A stretch of DNA of 64,000 nt from Chondrinema litorale (lineage in GTDB: Bacteria; Bacteroidota; Bacteroidia; Cytophagales; Flammeovirgaceae), in assembly GCF_026250525.1 (NCBI RefSeq), contig NZ_CP111043.1, positions 744,001-808,000 of the forward strand, given 5' to 3'. A model generated the notes under the pieces. The model saw nothing but the letters and a program-made list of their open reading frames with translations, was not told the origin of the DNA and ran no database searches. Each line of letters begins with the position of its first letter. Within the stretch, counting starts at the first letter, position 1. This document shows, piece by piece, positions 1-9,317 of this stretch. The position numbers and the translations under genes are program-made.

Positions 1-2
1 AA

Positions 3-542
3 TCTCTTGTGAGAGCAGAAGCGATTAATACATTAACTAGTCTGGGTAACCAAAATGTTGACATTGTTGAAAAAGCACTTCAAGATAGCTCTTATACAGT
101 TGTAGCTACAGCTTTATATGGTTACGCAAATCTTGGTGGAGAAAACCCAATTGGCAAAGTAGAACAGTTTGAAGAAGTAGACGATCTTACTATTTTACTC
201 ACATTGGCAGACTTCTATGGTTACTTTAGCATACCGAACAAACTCGATTGGTTTGCAGGAAAATTGAGAAAGAAAAGCGGACAAGAAGCTGCTCTTCTTA
301 CAAATTATTTAGGTGGCTACCTACTAAGCAGACCTATTGAAACTCAAATGCAAGGAGTAGTAATTTTAAAAGAGCTTTTTGAGAATAGTGATGACTTCGA
401 GTCAAAATCATCTTCTTTTCAAGCACTTTACCTTTTAAGCGATTTAGAAGGTGTAGACCAATACATAAAAGCGGCAATGGATAATGAAACCAACCAACGC
501 TTAATAGATTTTTACCATAATATTACAACCATGGGTAACTAA
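3..542 (+). CDS. C-terminal part of an M1-family aminopeptidase-like protein (partial)
   Basis: The reading frame is open from the window edge (codons from base 3), so only the C-terminal ~179 residues are present; the GTG at base 9 is an internal valine, not a start. The visible part is all alpha-helical, with repeats such as RAEAINTL and VATALYGYANLG that resemble the HEAT-like C-terminal domain of M1 zinc aminopeptidases. The catalytic HExxH domain would lie upstream, outside the window, so the assignment is inference from the tail only. The gene ends 33 bp before the endonuclease V-like gene and may share its transcript. A generic HEAT-repeat protein is the main alternative. Confidence 0.55.
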   Translation, partial: SLVRAEAINTLTSLGNQNVDIVEKALQDSSYTVVATALYGYANLGGENPIGKVEQFEEVDDLTILLTLADFYGYFSIPNKLDWFAGKLRKKSGQEAALLTNYLGGYLLSRPIETQMQGVVILKELFENSDDFESKSSSFQALYLLSDLEGVDQYIKAAMDNETNQRLIDFYHNITTMGN

Positions 543-575
543 ACCTATTTGTAATTAGCGACAGTAAGTAGATAA

Positions 576-1076
576 ATGATAGCATTATTTGATGTAGATT
601 ATAAAGAAGACAAGGCACATGCTGCTGCAGTAATTATTGAAAACTGGCAAAGTGAAGAACCTTTTAGAATTTACACAAAAATTATAGATAACATCGAAGC
701 ATACCAGCCGGGGGAGTTCTACAAAAGAGAGCTCCCTTGTTTGGTTTCGCTCATTAGCTTGTTTGAAGAAGAAATCTCTGTCTTAGTAGTAGATAGCTAC
801 GTTTGGGTTAAAAGTAAAAAAGGGCTCGGAGCTTATGTATATGATCACTTTCAAGGAAAGTACCCCGTTATTGGCGTAGCAAAATCAAGATTTGCAGATA
901 ATGACGAAAACTGTGTTGAACTTCTTCGAGGCGAAAGCAATAACCCACTTTATATTTCTGCCATTGGCACAGACCTGATTGAAACAAAAGAACATATCTC
1001 AGAGATGTCTGGTGAATTTAGAATGCCAGCCATGCTAAAACTAGTCGACAGACTTAGCAAAGAATGGGATAGATAA
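576..1076 (+). CDS. Divergent endonuclease V homologue
   Basis: Endonuclease V nicks DNA near deaminated bases such as inosine. This 166-residue protein keeps the order of the family motifs: DVDY at residues 6-9 (first metal Asp), YKRELP around 50-54 (Glu52), VVDSY around 71-75 (Asp73), then PVIGVAKS and a C-terminal FRMPAMLKLVDRLS segment matching the family's RLPEPTR region. It is shorter than the usual ~220 residues. The histidine-rich stretch after the second Asp is replaced, and the C-terminal catalytic His position (GHR in the family) reads GTD. Activity is therefore uncertain. The ATG at 576 lies 33 bp after the preceding stop. Confidence 0.7.
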   Translation: MIALFDVDYKEDKAHAAAVIIENWQSEEPFRIYTKIIDNIEAYQPGEFYKRELPCLVSLISLFEEEISVLVVDSYVWVKSKKGLGAYVYDHFQGKYPVIGVAKSRFADNDENCVELLRGESNNPLYISAIGTDLIETKEHISEMSGEFRMPAMLKLVDRLSKEWDR

Positions 1077-1158
1077 TCACCCAAATCAAAATTAAATTGC
1101 TTTCATTTTACAGCCTGAATCAATAATTCATATTTTTACGGCTGATTTTTAATGATTC

Positions 1159-4116
1159 ATGATACAACCTTTCCTTAAAAAAGTAGCAGAAGATTTATAC
1201 AACAGGTTTGGCAATCAGATTGGCGATACCTTCGTCATATTGCCATCCAGACGGGCATGCATGTATTTCAGGTATTACTTGGCAGAAATTGCCAGTAAAA
1301 ACCTCTTGGCTCCTGAAATTATGTCGATGGATGATTTTATTGGAAAAGTATGCGATTACCAAATAGTTGACCGTGTGAGCCTCTTGTTTGAGCTTTACCA
1401 GACTTATAAAAAGTTTGATAAAGATGAACAGCACAACCTAGAAAAGTTTATCCCTTTGGGTGGTGCCATGCTCAACGATTTCGGTATGATAGACAAAAAC
1501 CTGAATCAGAAAAAAGCAGAAGAACTTTTCGAATATCTGGAAGAAGTGAAAGCGATGGAGCGTTGGGCGCAAGAACTTGGCGCACCTCCAGAGCTAAAAG
1601 AAAATAGCACATTAAAAGAATATTTTGCTTTCTGGACATACCTGAGAGATACATATAAGCAGTTTAGAAAAGATTTGCTTGCCAGAAACTCCTGTTACTC
1701 TGGCTTGGCTTATAGACTCGTTTACGATAAACTAGATAATATCTTCGAAGAAGAGCAAATTCACCATATTGCATTTGCAGGTTTTAACCAGCTTACAGTA
1801 ATAGAAGAAGATATTCTTAAAAAACTACAGAACTCTGGAAAAGCCACACTTTACTGGGATTCAGACGAATTTTATCTCAATAATAAGAGACACGAGGCTG
1901 GTGATTATCTAAGGAAATTCACCAAGAGTTGGCTCAAAGATATTTCAAAATTTCAGCATCAGAGTATAGAGAACAATCCTATTGAGATTGACATAATTCA
2001 TGTAAACAATAATGTTACTCAAGCAAAATTGGTAGGTGATCTCATTAGCCAGACACTAGAAGAAATAAAAGCACAGAATACGCAAAAAACTTTTTTGAGG
2101 AGTATGAACCATACGGCGGTGCTTTTACCAGACGAATCTCTCTTGCAACCTCTGCTACATTCTTTGCCTTATCAAAACGATTTTGGTGTTGATTTAGGGA
2201 AATGTGTAAATATCACTATGGGTATGTCGATGCAGCAAAACCCCATTTACGATTTAATTGATGCTATTTTCAGGATGCAAGAAAATGTAAAACCTGATGC
2301 AAACGATCCTGATAATTTCAGAATATACCACAAAGACCTGTTAAAGATAATCCAACATCCATTTGTTAAGTTTTTTGGTGAGTTTAAAGAAGCACACCAG
2401 AAAGTACAAAACAGTATCCAAAGCGAAAATATGATCTACATTTCGCGAAAATGGTTGATGGAGCACAGTGAAATACATCCGGGCTATGCAGTTATTTTTC
2501 AGTATTGGGAGAAAGATACTTCCGTTGCTATTGAGTACTTCTATCAGTTTATAGAATATTTCTCTGCATTGTTCAGTGAAGATACAGAAGCTTTAGAAAG
2601 CCAGTTTCTTTTCCAATTTTATACAACTCTGAAAAGGCTGGACGACATTCTTCAAAAAAATAATGAAAAAATCTCTCTCCGAACTTTCAGGCAGTTTGTG
2701 TACGAATTAGTGAAGAATGTAAAAGTGCCATTTACAGGAGAACCGATTACCCCCATTCAAATTATGGGTATGCTCGAAAGTCGTACACTAGATTTTGAAA
2801 ATGTAATTATACTGTCGTGTAACGAAGGTTTGTTGCCACAAGGGAAAACCACAGACTCTATCATTCCTTTTGATTTACGTGTAAAAAATAACATGCCTAC
2901 GCATCAAGAAAATGATGCTTCTTTTGCCTATACTTTTTATAGACTTTTCCATCAGGCAAAAAAAATAACACTTATATACACAGAACCATCTGGTAGTACT
3001 GGCGGTGGAGAAAAAAGTCGTTTTCTCAACCAAATTGAAGAAGAATTTGGCTATTATAACCTGCAAAAAGGCGAAAACAGGCAAGTTATATTTAATCAAC
3101 TGCAAGCAACAGAAGGGCCTAAAGGCATTATTTGCAAGCAGCAACTAACCATGCAATTGCCAGAAAAAGGCAAACAAGATAGACTGGTAAAAAAAGACGA
3201 TAAGATTATCGAGCTGATTAGAGAAAGATTAAAGAAGGGAGTTAGCCCTTCAGCCATCAATATGTATATAGCTAGTCCGCTCAATTTCTTCCATCGTAGT
3301 GTGCTTCGACTCGATGAAATTACAGAGATTGAAGAAGACCTGAATCACAGAACTTTTGGTACACTCATGCACGAAACCATAGATGAGTTATTAAAAGATT
3401 CTATTGGTAAACAAGTAGATGCTCAATTACTAGAAACTATTGCCAAAGATGAAAAGCTGGTGAATGCGGTAATGGAATCGGTAATTTCTAAGAAGATTGG
3501 CAAAATCGTAAGTGAGCAGGGTAAAAACTTTCTCTTAAGAAGAGTGGCTGAGCGACTACTACAACAGTTTATGCTTCAGCAAGCCGAAAGTGCAGCACCA
3601 TTTCTTTTAGTCGATCAAGAATCTTTTTATAAGCACTATATTAAAGTATCAATTCCATTTGGTGAACCAGTAGTTTTGTGCATTAGCGGTAAAGCCGATA
3701 GAATAGATATTCTCAATAAAGAAATTAGAATTGTTGATTACAAAACAGGCAATTTTAATCCGGCAAAACTCAAAGTGGGTAATGTAACTGAACTGTTCTA
3801 CGAGCCTGAAAAAGAAAAAATCGTTCAACTCCTACTCTATAAGTATATTTTGATAAAGAACCTGAAAGCTGGAAAAATCAGAAATCTGCCATCAGACTTT
3901 AACCTCAATACTTATAAAGTTACTTCAGGCTTTTACTTTTTTAGAAAGATGAAAAGTGACTTTGTAAAATATGCTTTACAAGATGAACCTGACGATTTAA
4001 ATGAGTTTTGCGAAATGACAGAAGGATTTTTAAAAGACTTTGTAATTGATGTAATGGATCCTGAAAATCCATTCACAGAAAAACCTTCTGTTTTTAAACA
4101 TATTAAACAAGAATAA
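1159..4116 (+). CDS. AddB-like PD-(D/E)XK nuclease/inactivated helicase protein
   Basis: A 985-residue protein of the type that pairs with an AddA/UvrD-like helicase in double-strand break processing. The N-terminus has the degenerate Walker-A-like segment VILPSRRACMYF (about residues 27-38). A middle region with SCNEGLLPQG resembles helicase motifs, and the C-terminal nuclease domain has FGTLMHETIDE followed by IVDYKTGNF (Asp and Lys of the PD-(D/E)XK centre). The Cys that normally opens the AddB iron-sulphur staple (YxxCPxxFF) is Ser here (YIASPLNFF), and no closing Cys cluster is visible, so the Fe-S cluster is probably absent. No helicase partner lies in the window. ATG at 1159 chosen; another ATG at 1152 is out of frame. 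Confidence 0.8.
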   Translation: MIQPFLKKVAEDLYNRFGNQIGDTFVILPSRRACMYFRYYLAEIASKNLLAPEIMSMDDFIGKVCDYQIVDRVSLLFELYQTYKKFDKDEQHNLEKFIPLGGAMLNDFGMIDKNLNQKKAEELFEYLEEVKAMERWAQELGAPPELKENSTLKEYFAFWTYLRDTYKQFRKDLLARNSCYSGLAYRLVYDKLDNIFEEEQIHHIAFAGFNQLTVIEEDILKKLQNSGKATLYWDSDEFYLNNKRHEAGDYLRKFTKSWLKDISKFQHQSIENNPIEIDIIHVNNNVTQAKLVGDLISQTLEEIKAQNTQKTFLRSMNHTAVLLPDESLLQPLLHSLPYQNDFGVDLGKCVNITMGMSMQQNPIYDLIDAIFRMQENVKPDANDPDNFRIYHKDLLKIIQHPFVKFFGEFKEAHQKVQNSIQSENMIYISRKWLMEHSEIHPGYAVIFQYWEKDTSVAIEYFYQFIEYFSALFSEDTEALESQFLFQFYTTLKRLDDILQKNNEKISLRTFRQFVYELVKNVKVPFTGEPITPIQIMGMLESRTLDFENVIILSCNEGLLPQGKTTDSIIPFDLRVKNNMPTHQENDASFAYTFYRLFHQAKKITLIYTEPSGSTGGGEKSRFLNQIEEEFGYYNLQKGENRQVIFNQLQATEGPKGIICKQQLTMQLPEKGKQDRLVKKDDKIIELIRERLKKGVSPSAINMYIASPLNFFHRSVLRLDEITEIEEDLNHRTFGTLMHETIDELLKDSIGKQVDAQLLETIAKDEKLVNAVMESVISKKIGKIVSEQGKNFLLRRVAERLLQQFMLQQAESAAPFLLVDQESFYKHYIKVSIPFGEPVVLCISGKADRIDILNKEIRIVDYKTGNFNPAKLKVGNVTELFYEPEKEKIVQLLLYKYILIKNLKAGKIRNLPSDFNLNTYKVTSGFYFFRKMKSDFVKYALQDEPDDLNEFCEMTEGFLKDFVIDVMDPENPFTEKPSVFKHIKQE

Positions 4117-4185
4117 TAATTTGCGGAAAATCAACTATTTTTAGATTCAACTTGTTGTTGAGTGAAATACAAAAACCAAGATATT

Positions 4186-4395
4186 ATGAGTAACTATACA
4201 GATAAAAGAGAAAAAAATACCTTGAAAGACTACTTCTCATTGGGAGAAGTGTTTGGTTACTTCTTCAGAAAAAAAGACCCAAATCGCAAGAGTAATTTAA
4301 GCCTTAAAATGATGCATGGCATCAACAAGATTTCTATTATTATGTTCTTAATTGCCATTGTAGTAATTGTGGTAAAAAGAATATTATTCTACTAA
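4186..4395 (+). CDS. Small membrane protein, DUF6728-like
   Basis: A 69-residue protein with a soluble basic N-terminal half (DYFSLGEVFGYFFRKKDPN) and one C-terminal transmembrane helix (SIIMFLIAIVVIVV). It matches my memory of the short DUF6728 family found in Cytophagales; function unknown. The in-frame GTG at 4162 would add eight residues, but the ATG at 4186 places MSNYTDKRE at the N-terminus and is preferred. It follows the AddB-like gene by about 70 bp and precedes the YjbR gene by about 60 bp on the same strand. Confidence 0.7.
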   Translation: MSNYTDKREKNTLKDYFSLGEVFGYFFRKKDPNRKSNLSLKMMHGINKISIIMFLIAIVVIVVKRILFY

Positions 4396-4456
4396 AAAAC
4401 TTGCATCAGACAGAGTAAAGCCATTATTTAGTCAGCAAAGATTTCAGCAAGCTATT

Positions 4457-4810
4457 ATGGACATTGAGTTTTTTAGAAATTTTTGTATTGCAAAGCCAGG
4501 TGTTACAGAAGAATTACCTTTCGACAATGAAACACTGGCATTTAAAGTGAAGGGTAAAATTTTTGCCCTTACCCACATAGATAACTTTGTAAGTGTAAAC
4601 TTAAAATGCGATCCTGAAGAAGCAGTAAAGCTTAGAGAAGCTTATAACAGTGTAAAAGCAGGATACCACATGAATAAGAAACACTGGAATACTATTACAG
4701 TGAATGACGATATGAACGACAAAGAACTTTGCCGTTGGGTAAATCATTCGTACGACAGAGTAGTTTCCGGTTTGCCCGCAAAACTTAAAAAAGAGTTACA
4801 ATCTCAATAA
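4457..4810 (+). CDS. MmcQ/YjbR family protein
   Basis: A 117-residue protein with the full YjbR/MmcQ pattern: an N-terminal FCIAKPGVTEELPFD segment, a beta-strand KGKIFAL, then the VNLKCDPEEAVKLRE and YHMNKKHWNTI blocks, and a helical C-terminus. The family has a CyaY-like fold and was described as DNA-binding; its cellular role is not established. Length is typical. The ATG at 4457 is the only sensible start. Confidence 0.9.
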   Translation: MDIEFFRNFCIAKPGVTEELPFDNETLAFKVKGKIFALTHIDNFVSVNLKCDPEEAVKLREAYNSVKAGYHMNKKHWNTITVNDDMNDKELCRWVNHSYDRVVSGLPAKLKKELQSQ

Positions 4811-4831
4811 AACTTTTTAATAACCTTGGCG

Positions 4832-4864
4832 TTTTAGATAATGATGCGAATATATTATCTAAAA
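4832..4864. repeat. 11-bp inverted repeat (stem-loop) after the yjbR-like gene
   Basis: TTTTAGATAAT at 4832-4842 and ATTATCTAAAA at 4854-4864 are exact inverted copies with an 11-nt loop. The stem is A/T-rich and there is no strong T-run after it, so it may be a weak terminator for the upstream gene or an operator for the hydrolase that starts 100 bp downstream. Confidence 0.5.
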
Positions 4865-4964
4865 TATTACATCAAATTTTTTAAGCTTACTGCTAATCAT
4901 CAAAGGCAGCATATTATCTCCATGCAATTTTCATTTTATTGAATTATAAAACCTGTTACCAAAC

Positions 4965-5903
4965 ATGGTAACAAAAAATGCATGGCATTTTTTACTTTAT
5001 TTTACAACTATGTATCTCAAAGATATTACAGTACAAAAGATAAAAGCACAAACTGACCATAGCTCTCAATTTATTGAGATTAATGGACAAGAAGTGCATT
5101 ATAAAGATGAAGGAAAAGGACCAGCAATTATTCTTCTCCACGGTATTGCAGGCTCTTTATTTATTTGGGACAAATGGACCCAACAATTAAAAAAGAGCTA
5201 CAGAGTAATTAGGCCAGACTTACCAGCTTTTGGCCTTACAGGGAAGCCAAACGATAATAATTTTTCTATGGAGAATTACACCAAGTTCGTGATCGATTTA
5301 GCGAATAAACTTGGTTTAAATAACTTCTATTTAGGTGGTCATTCTACTGGTGGACAAATTGCATACGAAACCGCAGCACTTATTCCAGATAGAATTACAG
5401 CATTGGCCCTAGTAGCTCCCACAGGATTTTCGAAAATTAATAACAATGCGTTGAGCGCTACTTTTAGACTGGCATTTAAAACTTTTGGAAAAGAACACAT
5501 AACATGGGTTACGTCAAGATACCTGCTTAAAAAACACTTGAAACAATTGTACTTTAAGCAAGAAATGGTAACCGAAACTTTGATTGATAAATACCTAAAT
5601 AATTTATTAAGAGAAGGTAACAGGCAATCATTCTTTGATTTCTTAAATAAGAACCATAAGATCGCTTCGGTAAGAATTGGTGAGATTGTAACTCCTACCC
5701 TCATTTTATGGGGAGAAGCAGATAAAATTATTCCGGTAAGTGATGCCAGTAAGTTTAAGTCTATCATCACAAACATCAGGTTAATCACTTATCCGGAAGT
5801 TGGACACTTCCCATTTGATGAATTTGATGCAGCAAGCTGTACAGACTTAATGGACTTCTTAGGAGACTTTAATCACTTTCCGAGTTATGCCAATTACGCT
5901 TAG
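4965..5903 (+). CDS. Alpha/beta hydrolase
   Basis: A classic alpha/beta-hydrolase of 312 residues. The oxyanion loop is LLHGIAGSLFIWD, the nucleophile elbow GGHSTGGQ, the acid region LWGEADKIIPVSDA and the catalytic His lies in EVGHFPFDE. It resembles small-ester or C-C hydrolases; the substrate cannot be told. The first 15 residues (MVTKNAWHFLLYFTT) look like the remnant of an N-terminal membrane anchor seen in relatives. A second in-frame ATG at 5010 would give MYLKDITVQ. The gene converges on the caspase-like gene with a terminator between them. Confidence 0.85.
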   Translation: MVTKNAWHFLLYFTTMYLKDITVQKIKAQTDHSSQFIEINGQEVHYKDEGKGPAIILLHGIAGSLFIWDKWTQQLKKSYRVIRPDLPAFGLTGKPNDNNFSMENYTKFVIDLANKLGLNNFYLGGHSTGGQIAYETAALIPDRITALALVAPTGFSKINNNALSATFRLAFKTFGKEHITWVTSRYLLKKHLKQLYFKQEMVTETLIDKYLNNLLREGNRQSFFDFLNKNHKIASVRIGEIVTPTLILWGEADKIIPVSDASKFKSIITNIRLITYPEVGHFPFDEFDAASCTDLMDFLGDFNHFPSYANYA

Positions 5904-5930
5904 TGCATTTTAAAATATATTCGTATTACA

Positions 5931-5973
5931 AAAACAGCCCTCTTGCTAGCTTAACAAGAGGGCTGAATTTTTT
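5931..5973. terminator. Bidirectional Rho-independent terminator
   Basis: CAGCCCTCTTG (5935-5945) pairs exactly with CAAGAGGGCTG (5955-5965) across a 9-nt loop, flanked by A-run and T-run. It sits between convergent genes and can serve both. Confidence 0.9.
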
Positions 5974-5985
5974 AAATTTCTTGTT

Positions 5986-7869
5986 TTAATATTTTACCAT
6001 TACCAGATCGTCTATACCATAAATTTCGGGTGTTTGGGTTCTATTTGTGAGTCTTCTAGCTTCGTAAGGCACATGCTCTTCAATATAAGTTCTTATTTCT
6101 TTCATGGATATCTCTTTGTTTTTATCCATATCTGCCTCGCCTTGTATGGCTTTTAAAAAGTAATAAGTAAACAGAGAGTGATTTTTATCTCTGTACCAAG
6201 AAGATACCTGATCGCCAGTAGACGAAGTAAATATTCTTGATTTTTCATCATTCAAGATCTTCATCTTCGGCTCTATAAATATTGGTGAAATATCTTTTAA
6301 AAGCATTCCAGCTTCAGATGAACCACTGAAACATGCATCCATAACTACAGTAAGAGATTTATATGGTATCTGCGATAAATTCGCATAAAATGTATTTACT
6401 GGATAACCATTAAATGCAACCAAAGAAGGTTCGCAATTTACAGGCACAAAAAAACCCTCTTTACTTTCTGGATCAGGAGCTCCGTGCCCACTATAAAAAA
6501 CAAATACATCAGAAATATCTGGCTTTACAAGGTTATACAAACGGGCTTTATGGTTGCCATTTGTACCAAATATTCTATAAAAATCTGCTTGGCGTGCATT
6601 CTCGATATACAAAATATTATTTTCTTGAAAACCGAAAGAACTCACAAGATATTTCTTCATGATTTGCGCATCGTTAATCGCAAAATCAACAGGTGGTACA
6701 TCTTTATTTTCATAATCTTTATTGCCAATAATTACAGCTATTGCATTACTATTAACCAATTTTGTTTTAGGTATATTAATATCAACATCTGCAATTGACC
6801 TACTTGTAGTACCTTTAATAACTTTTGGTTTTTCGTATTCTCCAATACTCACTTCAACCGGATCGAACTCTAAATTCAAACCTTCTGGATTGAAAGCAAC
6901 TGTTTCTGTATTGTTATATTTATAAAGTCTATTAATTAAAGGGTTTTCTACTTCGACAGAAAGAAATGCAAATTCATCTTCACCTACTAAAGTGAATATT
7001 TCATTATCAAATTCAACTTGTTGGAAATTATCGTCGAAGCTGGGGGCTTCATCGCGGGGAACAGAAAGGTAAAATGGGGCAAAGCCTTCCATTTTAATTC
7101 TAAAAACCTCATTATCAGGATCATAATCTATTAAAGCTCCTTCAGTCACCAATCTATCCATGGCAATGGTATTGATGGCTTCATCTGTAAATTCCTGAAT
7201 TTTAACAGCTCTGGCAACTTCATTTACGCGCGCTTCATATTCATCTGATTTTTCGTACCTGCCTCTCTCCTGCCATTTGTTCATCTTATTCTGCACATAC
7301 TTTTTTACCCTTTCTTGCGCAGTGCCTGTACTGTAATCATTTTCTTCTCGATGAACTATAATAGATTCTTCAGCTTGTTGCTGGTAAAACTTAGAAATAT
7401 CTTCTTCTGCAATTATTTCGGGATAACTACTCTTATAAAGACTATTTTTATTGTATTCATAATTCCCGACAGAATTATCTAAAAACATATATCCGTTATT
7501 AGAACCATCAATCGTATATTGAATATGCATGTAATACTTTTTACCTGGTTCTATTTCAACTAATGTTCTTATATCTGAACCCATATCGCGCTGCGCAGTC
7601 CCTAATAAATAAATATAAGAGTCTAGGTCAATTTTGGTTTGCCCTGTTGTATATATTTTGTATCGCATGCGAGAGCCATTGCGAAGCCAACCAACTTCTT
7701 TACCATTAATACGCACTGTATGGCGCATAATCCCTGTTAATGGAGACTTAGGTTTGTAAATATATATGGTGGCATAATCATCAGGTTTATCCTGACTAAA
7801 GCCAGTAGCACTACAAAATGTGATGATTAAAAACAGAAGCAATCCAGAAACTTGCTTTTGACGTGTCAT
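5986..7869 (-). CDS. Secreted caspase-like (peptidase C14) protein with N-terminal DUF2846-like domain
   Basis: A 627-residue protein with a signal peptide (hydrophobic segment 8-23, cut near FSQ) that should act in the periplasm or outside. Residues ~30-145 resemble DUF2846 (KPKSPLTGIMRHTVRINGKE and following beta-strands). A charged helical linker follows at ~155-245, a beta-rich segment at ~250-350, and then a caspase-fold domain from ~375. The catalytic dyad is visible: YSGHG (His462) and DACFSG (Cys513). A 12-residue EF-hand-like loop lies at 580-591 (Asp580, Asp582, Asn584, Glu591) and could bind calcium. Target and activation are unknown; no partner gene is adjacent. Confidence 0.85.
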   Translation of the reverse strand: MTRQKQVSGLLLFLIITFCSATGFSQDKPDDYATIYIYKPKSPLTGIMRHTVRINGKEVGWLRNGSRMRYKIYTTGQTKIDLDSYIYLLGTAQRDMGSDIRTLVEIEPGKKYYMHIQYTIDGSNNGYMFLDNSVGNYEYNKNSLYKSSYPEIIAEEDISKFYQQQAEESIIVHREENDYSTGTAQERVKKYVQNKMNKWQERGRYEKSDEYEARVNEVARAVKIQEFTDEAINTIAMDRLVTEGALIDYDPDNEVFRIKMEGFAPFYLSVPRDEAPSFDDNFQQVEFDNEIFTLVGEDEFAFLSVEVENPLINRLYKYNNTETVAFNPEGLNLEFDPVEVSIGEYEKPKVIKGTTSRSIADVDINIPKTKLVNSNAIAVIIGNKDYENKDVPPVDFAINDAQIMKKYLVSSFGFQENNILYIENARQADFYRIFGTNGNHKARLYNLVKPDISDVFVFYSGHGAPDPESKEGFFVPVNCEPSLVAFNGYPVNTFYANLSQIPYKSLTVVMDACFSGSSEAGMLLKDISPIFIEPKMKILNDEKSRIFTSSTGDQVSSWYRDKNHSLFTYYFLKAIQGEADMDKNKEISMKEIRTYIEEHVPYEARRLTNRTQTPEIYGIDDLVMVKY

Positions 7870-8006
7870 GTTATTGTAATTATCCAGCAGAGAAATAAAT
7901 ATTTGTAAATAAGCGTAAAACTTACATGTTAACTTTCTATTGCTATACGGGAAAGAACATCAAAAGATTGCAACAATTTCAATAAAGTTATTAATAACTG
8001 TAATTA

Positions 8007-9284
8007 TTAAACTATAAAGTTAAACAGATCGGCTTTTTCGTTTAGTAATTGATAATTGAAACCACGCTCATCCATTTTAGCAATTAACTTTTTGTAATCG
8101 TCTTTGCTTTTTACTTCTATACCAACTAGTGCAGGCCCTTTCTCACGATTTACTTTTTTGGTGTATTCAAAATGAGTTATATCGTCTGTTTCACTCAATA
8201 TTTCTACTACAAATTCCTTTAGTGCACCTGCTCTTTGCGGAAACCTTATAATGAAATAATACTTTAATCCTTCGTACAACAAAGACTTCTCTTTAATTTC
8301 TTCCATACGGGTTATATCATTATTACTTCCACTAATAATACAAACTACATTCTTACCTTTAATCTGATCTTTGTAAAAATCTAATGCAGATATACTTAAT
8401 ACTCCAGCAGGTTCAACTACTATTGCTTCTTCGTCGTAAAGTTTTAAGATAGATGTACATACTTTCCCTTCTGGAATTAAGATTATATCATCTATAATTT
8501 TTTTACATATTTCTAGCGTAATATTACCTACTTGTTTTACTGCTGCTCCATCTACAAACTTGTCAATTTTATCAAGTTTTACATTTACTCCTTGCGTTAT
8601 GGAGGTTTTCATGGCTGGTGCTCCAAGTGGCTCTACACCTATCATCTTGGTATTTGGGCTAATTTGCTTAATATAGCTTCCACTTCCGGCAGCTAATCCG
8701 CCACCACCAATTGGCACAAATATATAGTCTAAATCAACTTGGCTATCTTCAAGTATTTCGAGACCAACTGTACCTTGTCCCTCTATTACTTTTAAATCAT
8801 CAAATGGATGGATAAACTGAACATTATTTTGTTCTTTGAACAGCAATGCTTCAGCATAAGAATCGTCAAATGTATCACCAACTAAAACCACATCAACAAA
8901 TTCTTTCCCAAACATTTTAACTTGTCTTACTTTTTGGTTTGGGGTAGGAATAGGCATAAAGATAGTTCCCTTTATGCCCATTTCTCTACAAGCTAAGGCG
9001 ACTCCTTGTGCATGGTTTCCTGCACTGGCACATACAACTCCTTTTTTCTTCTCACTTTCAGAAAGGGTACTAATTTTATTATAGGCTCCTCTGATTTTAT
9101 ATGAGCGCACTAATTGCAAATCTTCCCTTTTAAGAAAAATATTTGCCTCGTATCGCTCCGAAAGATTAATGTTTTTGATTAATGGTGTATGTTGCACTAC
9201 ATGTTTTAGACGTATTTGAGCCTTTACAATGTCCTCAACAGGTATTAAATTTTCTGTATGCTTATCGCCTTGCGTGTTATCCAT
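8007..9284 (-). CDS. ilvA: Threonine ammonia-lyase (threonine deaminase)
   Basis: PLP enzyme that converts threonine to 2-oxobutyrate, the first step of isoleucine synthesis. The PLP lysine lies in VRSYKIRGAYNK, the phosphate-binding glycine loop is IGGGGLAAGSGS, and CASAGNHAQGVAL is the substrate Asn motif. A single C-terminal ACT-like regulatory domain (about 335-425, RFPQRAGALKEFV) marks the shorter biosynthetic form. Length 425 is normal. The other branched-chain genes (ilvC, ilvN, ilvB) are 52 kb away in this window. A globin gene lies 33 bp upstream on the same strand and may be co-transcribed. Confidence 0.95.
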   Translation of the reverse strand: MDNTQGDKHTENLIPVEDIVKAQIRLKHVVQHTPLIKNINLSERYEANIFLKREDLQLVRSYKIRGAYNKISTLSESEKKKGVVCASAGNHAQGVALACREMGIKGTIFMPIPTPNQKVRQVKMFGKEFVDVVLVGDTFDDSYAEALLFKEQNNVQFIHPFDDLKVIEGQGTVGLEILEDSQVDLDYIFVPIGGGGLAAGSGSYIKQISPNTKMIGVEPLGAPAMKTSITQGVNVKLDKIDKFVDGAAVKQVGNITLEICKKIIDDIILIPEGKVCTSILKLYDEEAIVVEPAGVLSISALDFYKDQIKGKNVVCIISGSNNDITRMEEIKEKSLLYEGLKYYFIIRFPQRAGALKEFVVEILSETDDITHFEYTKKVNREKGPALVGIEVKSKDDYKKLIAKMDERGFNYQLLNEKADLFNFIV

Positions 9285-9317
9285 AAATAGTATTTTGAAT
9301 GAGAGAAAATCTAAAGA

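Noticed and set aside
5339..5788. A 149-codon frame opposite the alpha/beta hydrolase
   Set aside because: It overlaps the catalytic region of a clear hydrolase on the other strand and has no recognisable motif.
6414..6925. Open frames on the + strand inside the caspase-like gene
   Set aside because: They are opposite to a well-supported gene with intact catalytic motifs, and their translations are low-complexity Ile/Tyr-rich.
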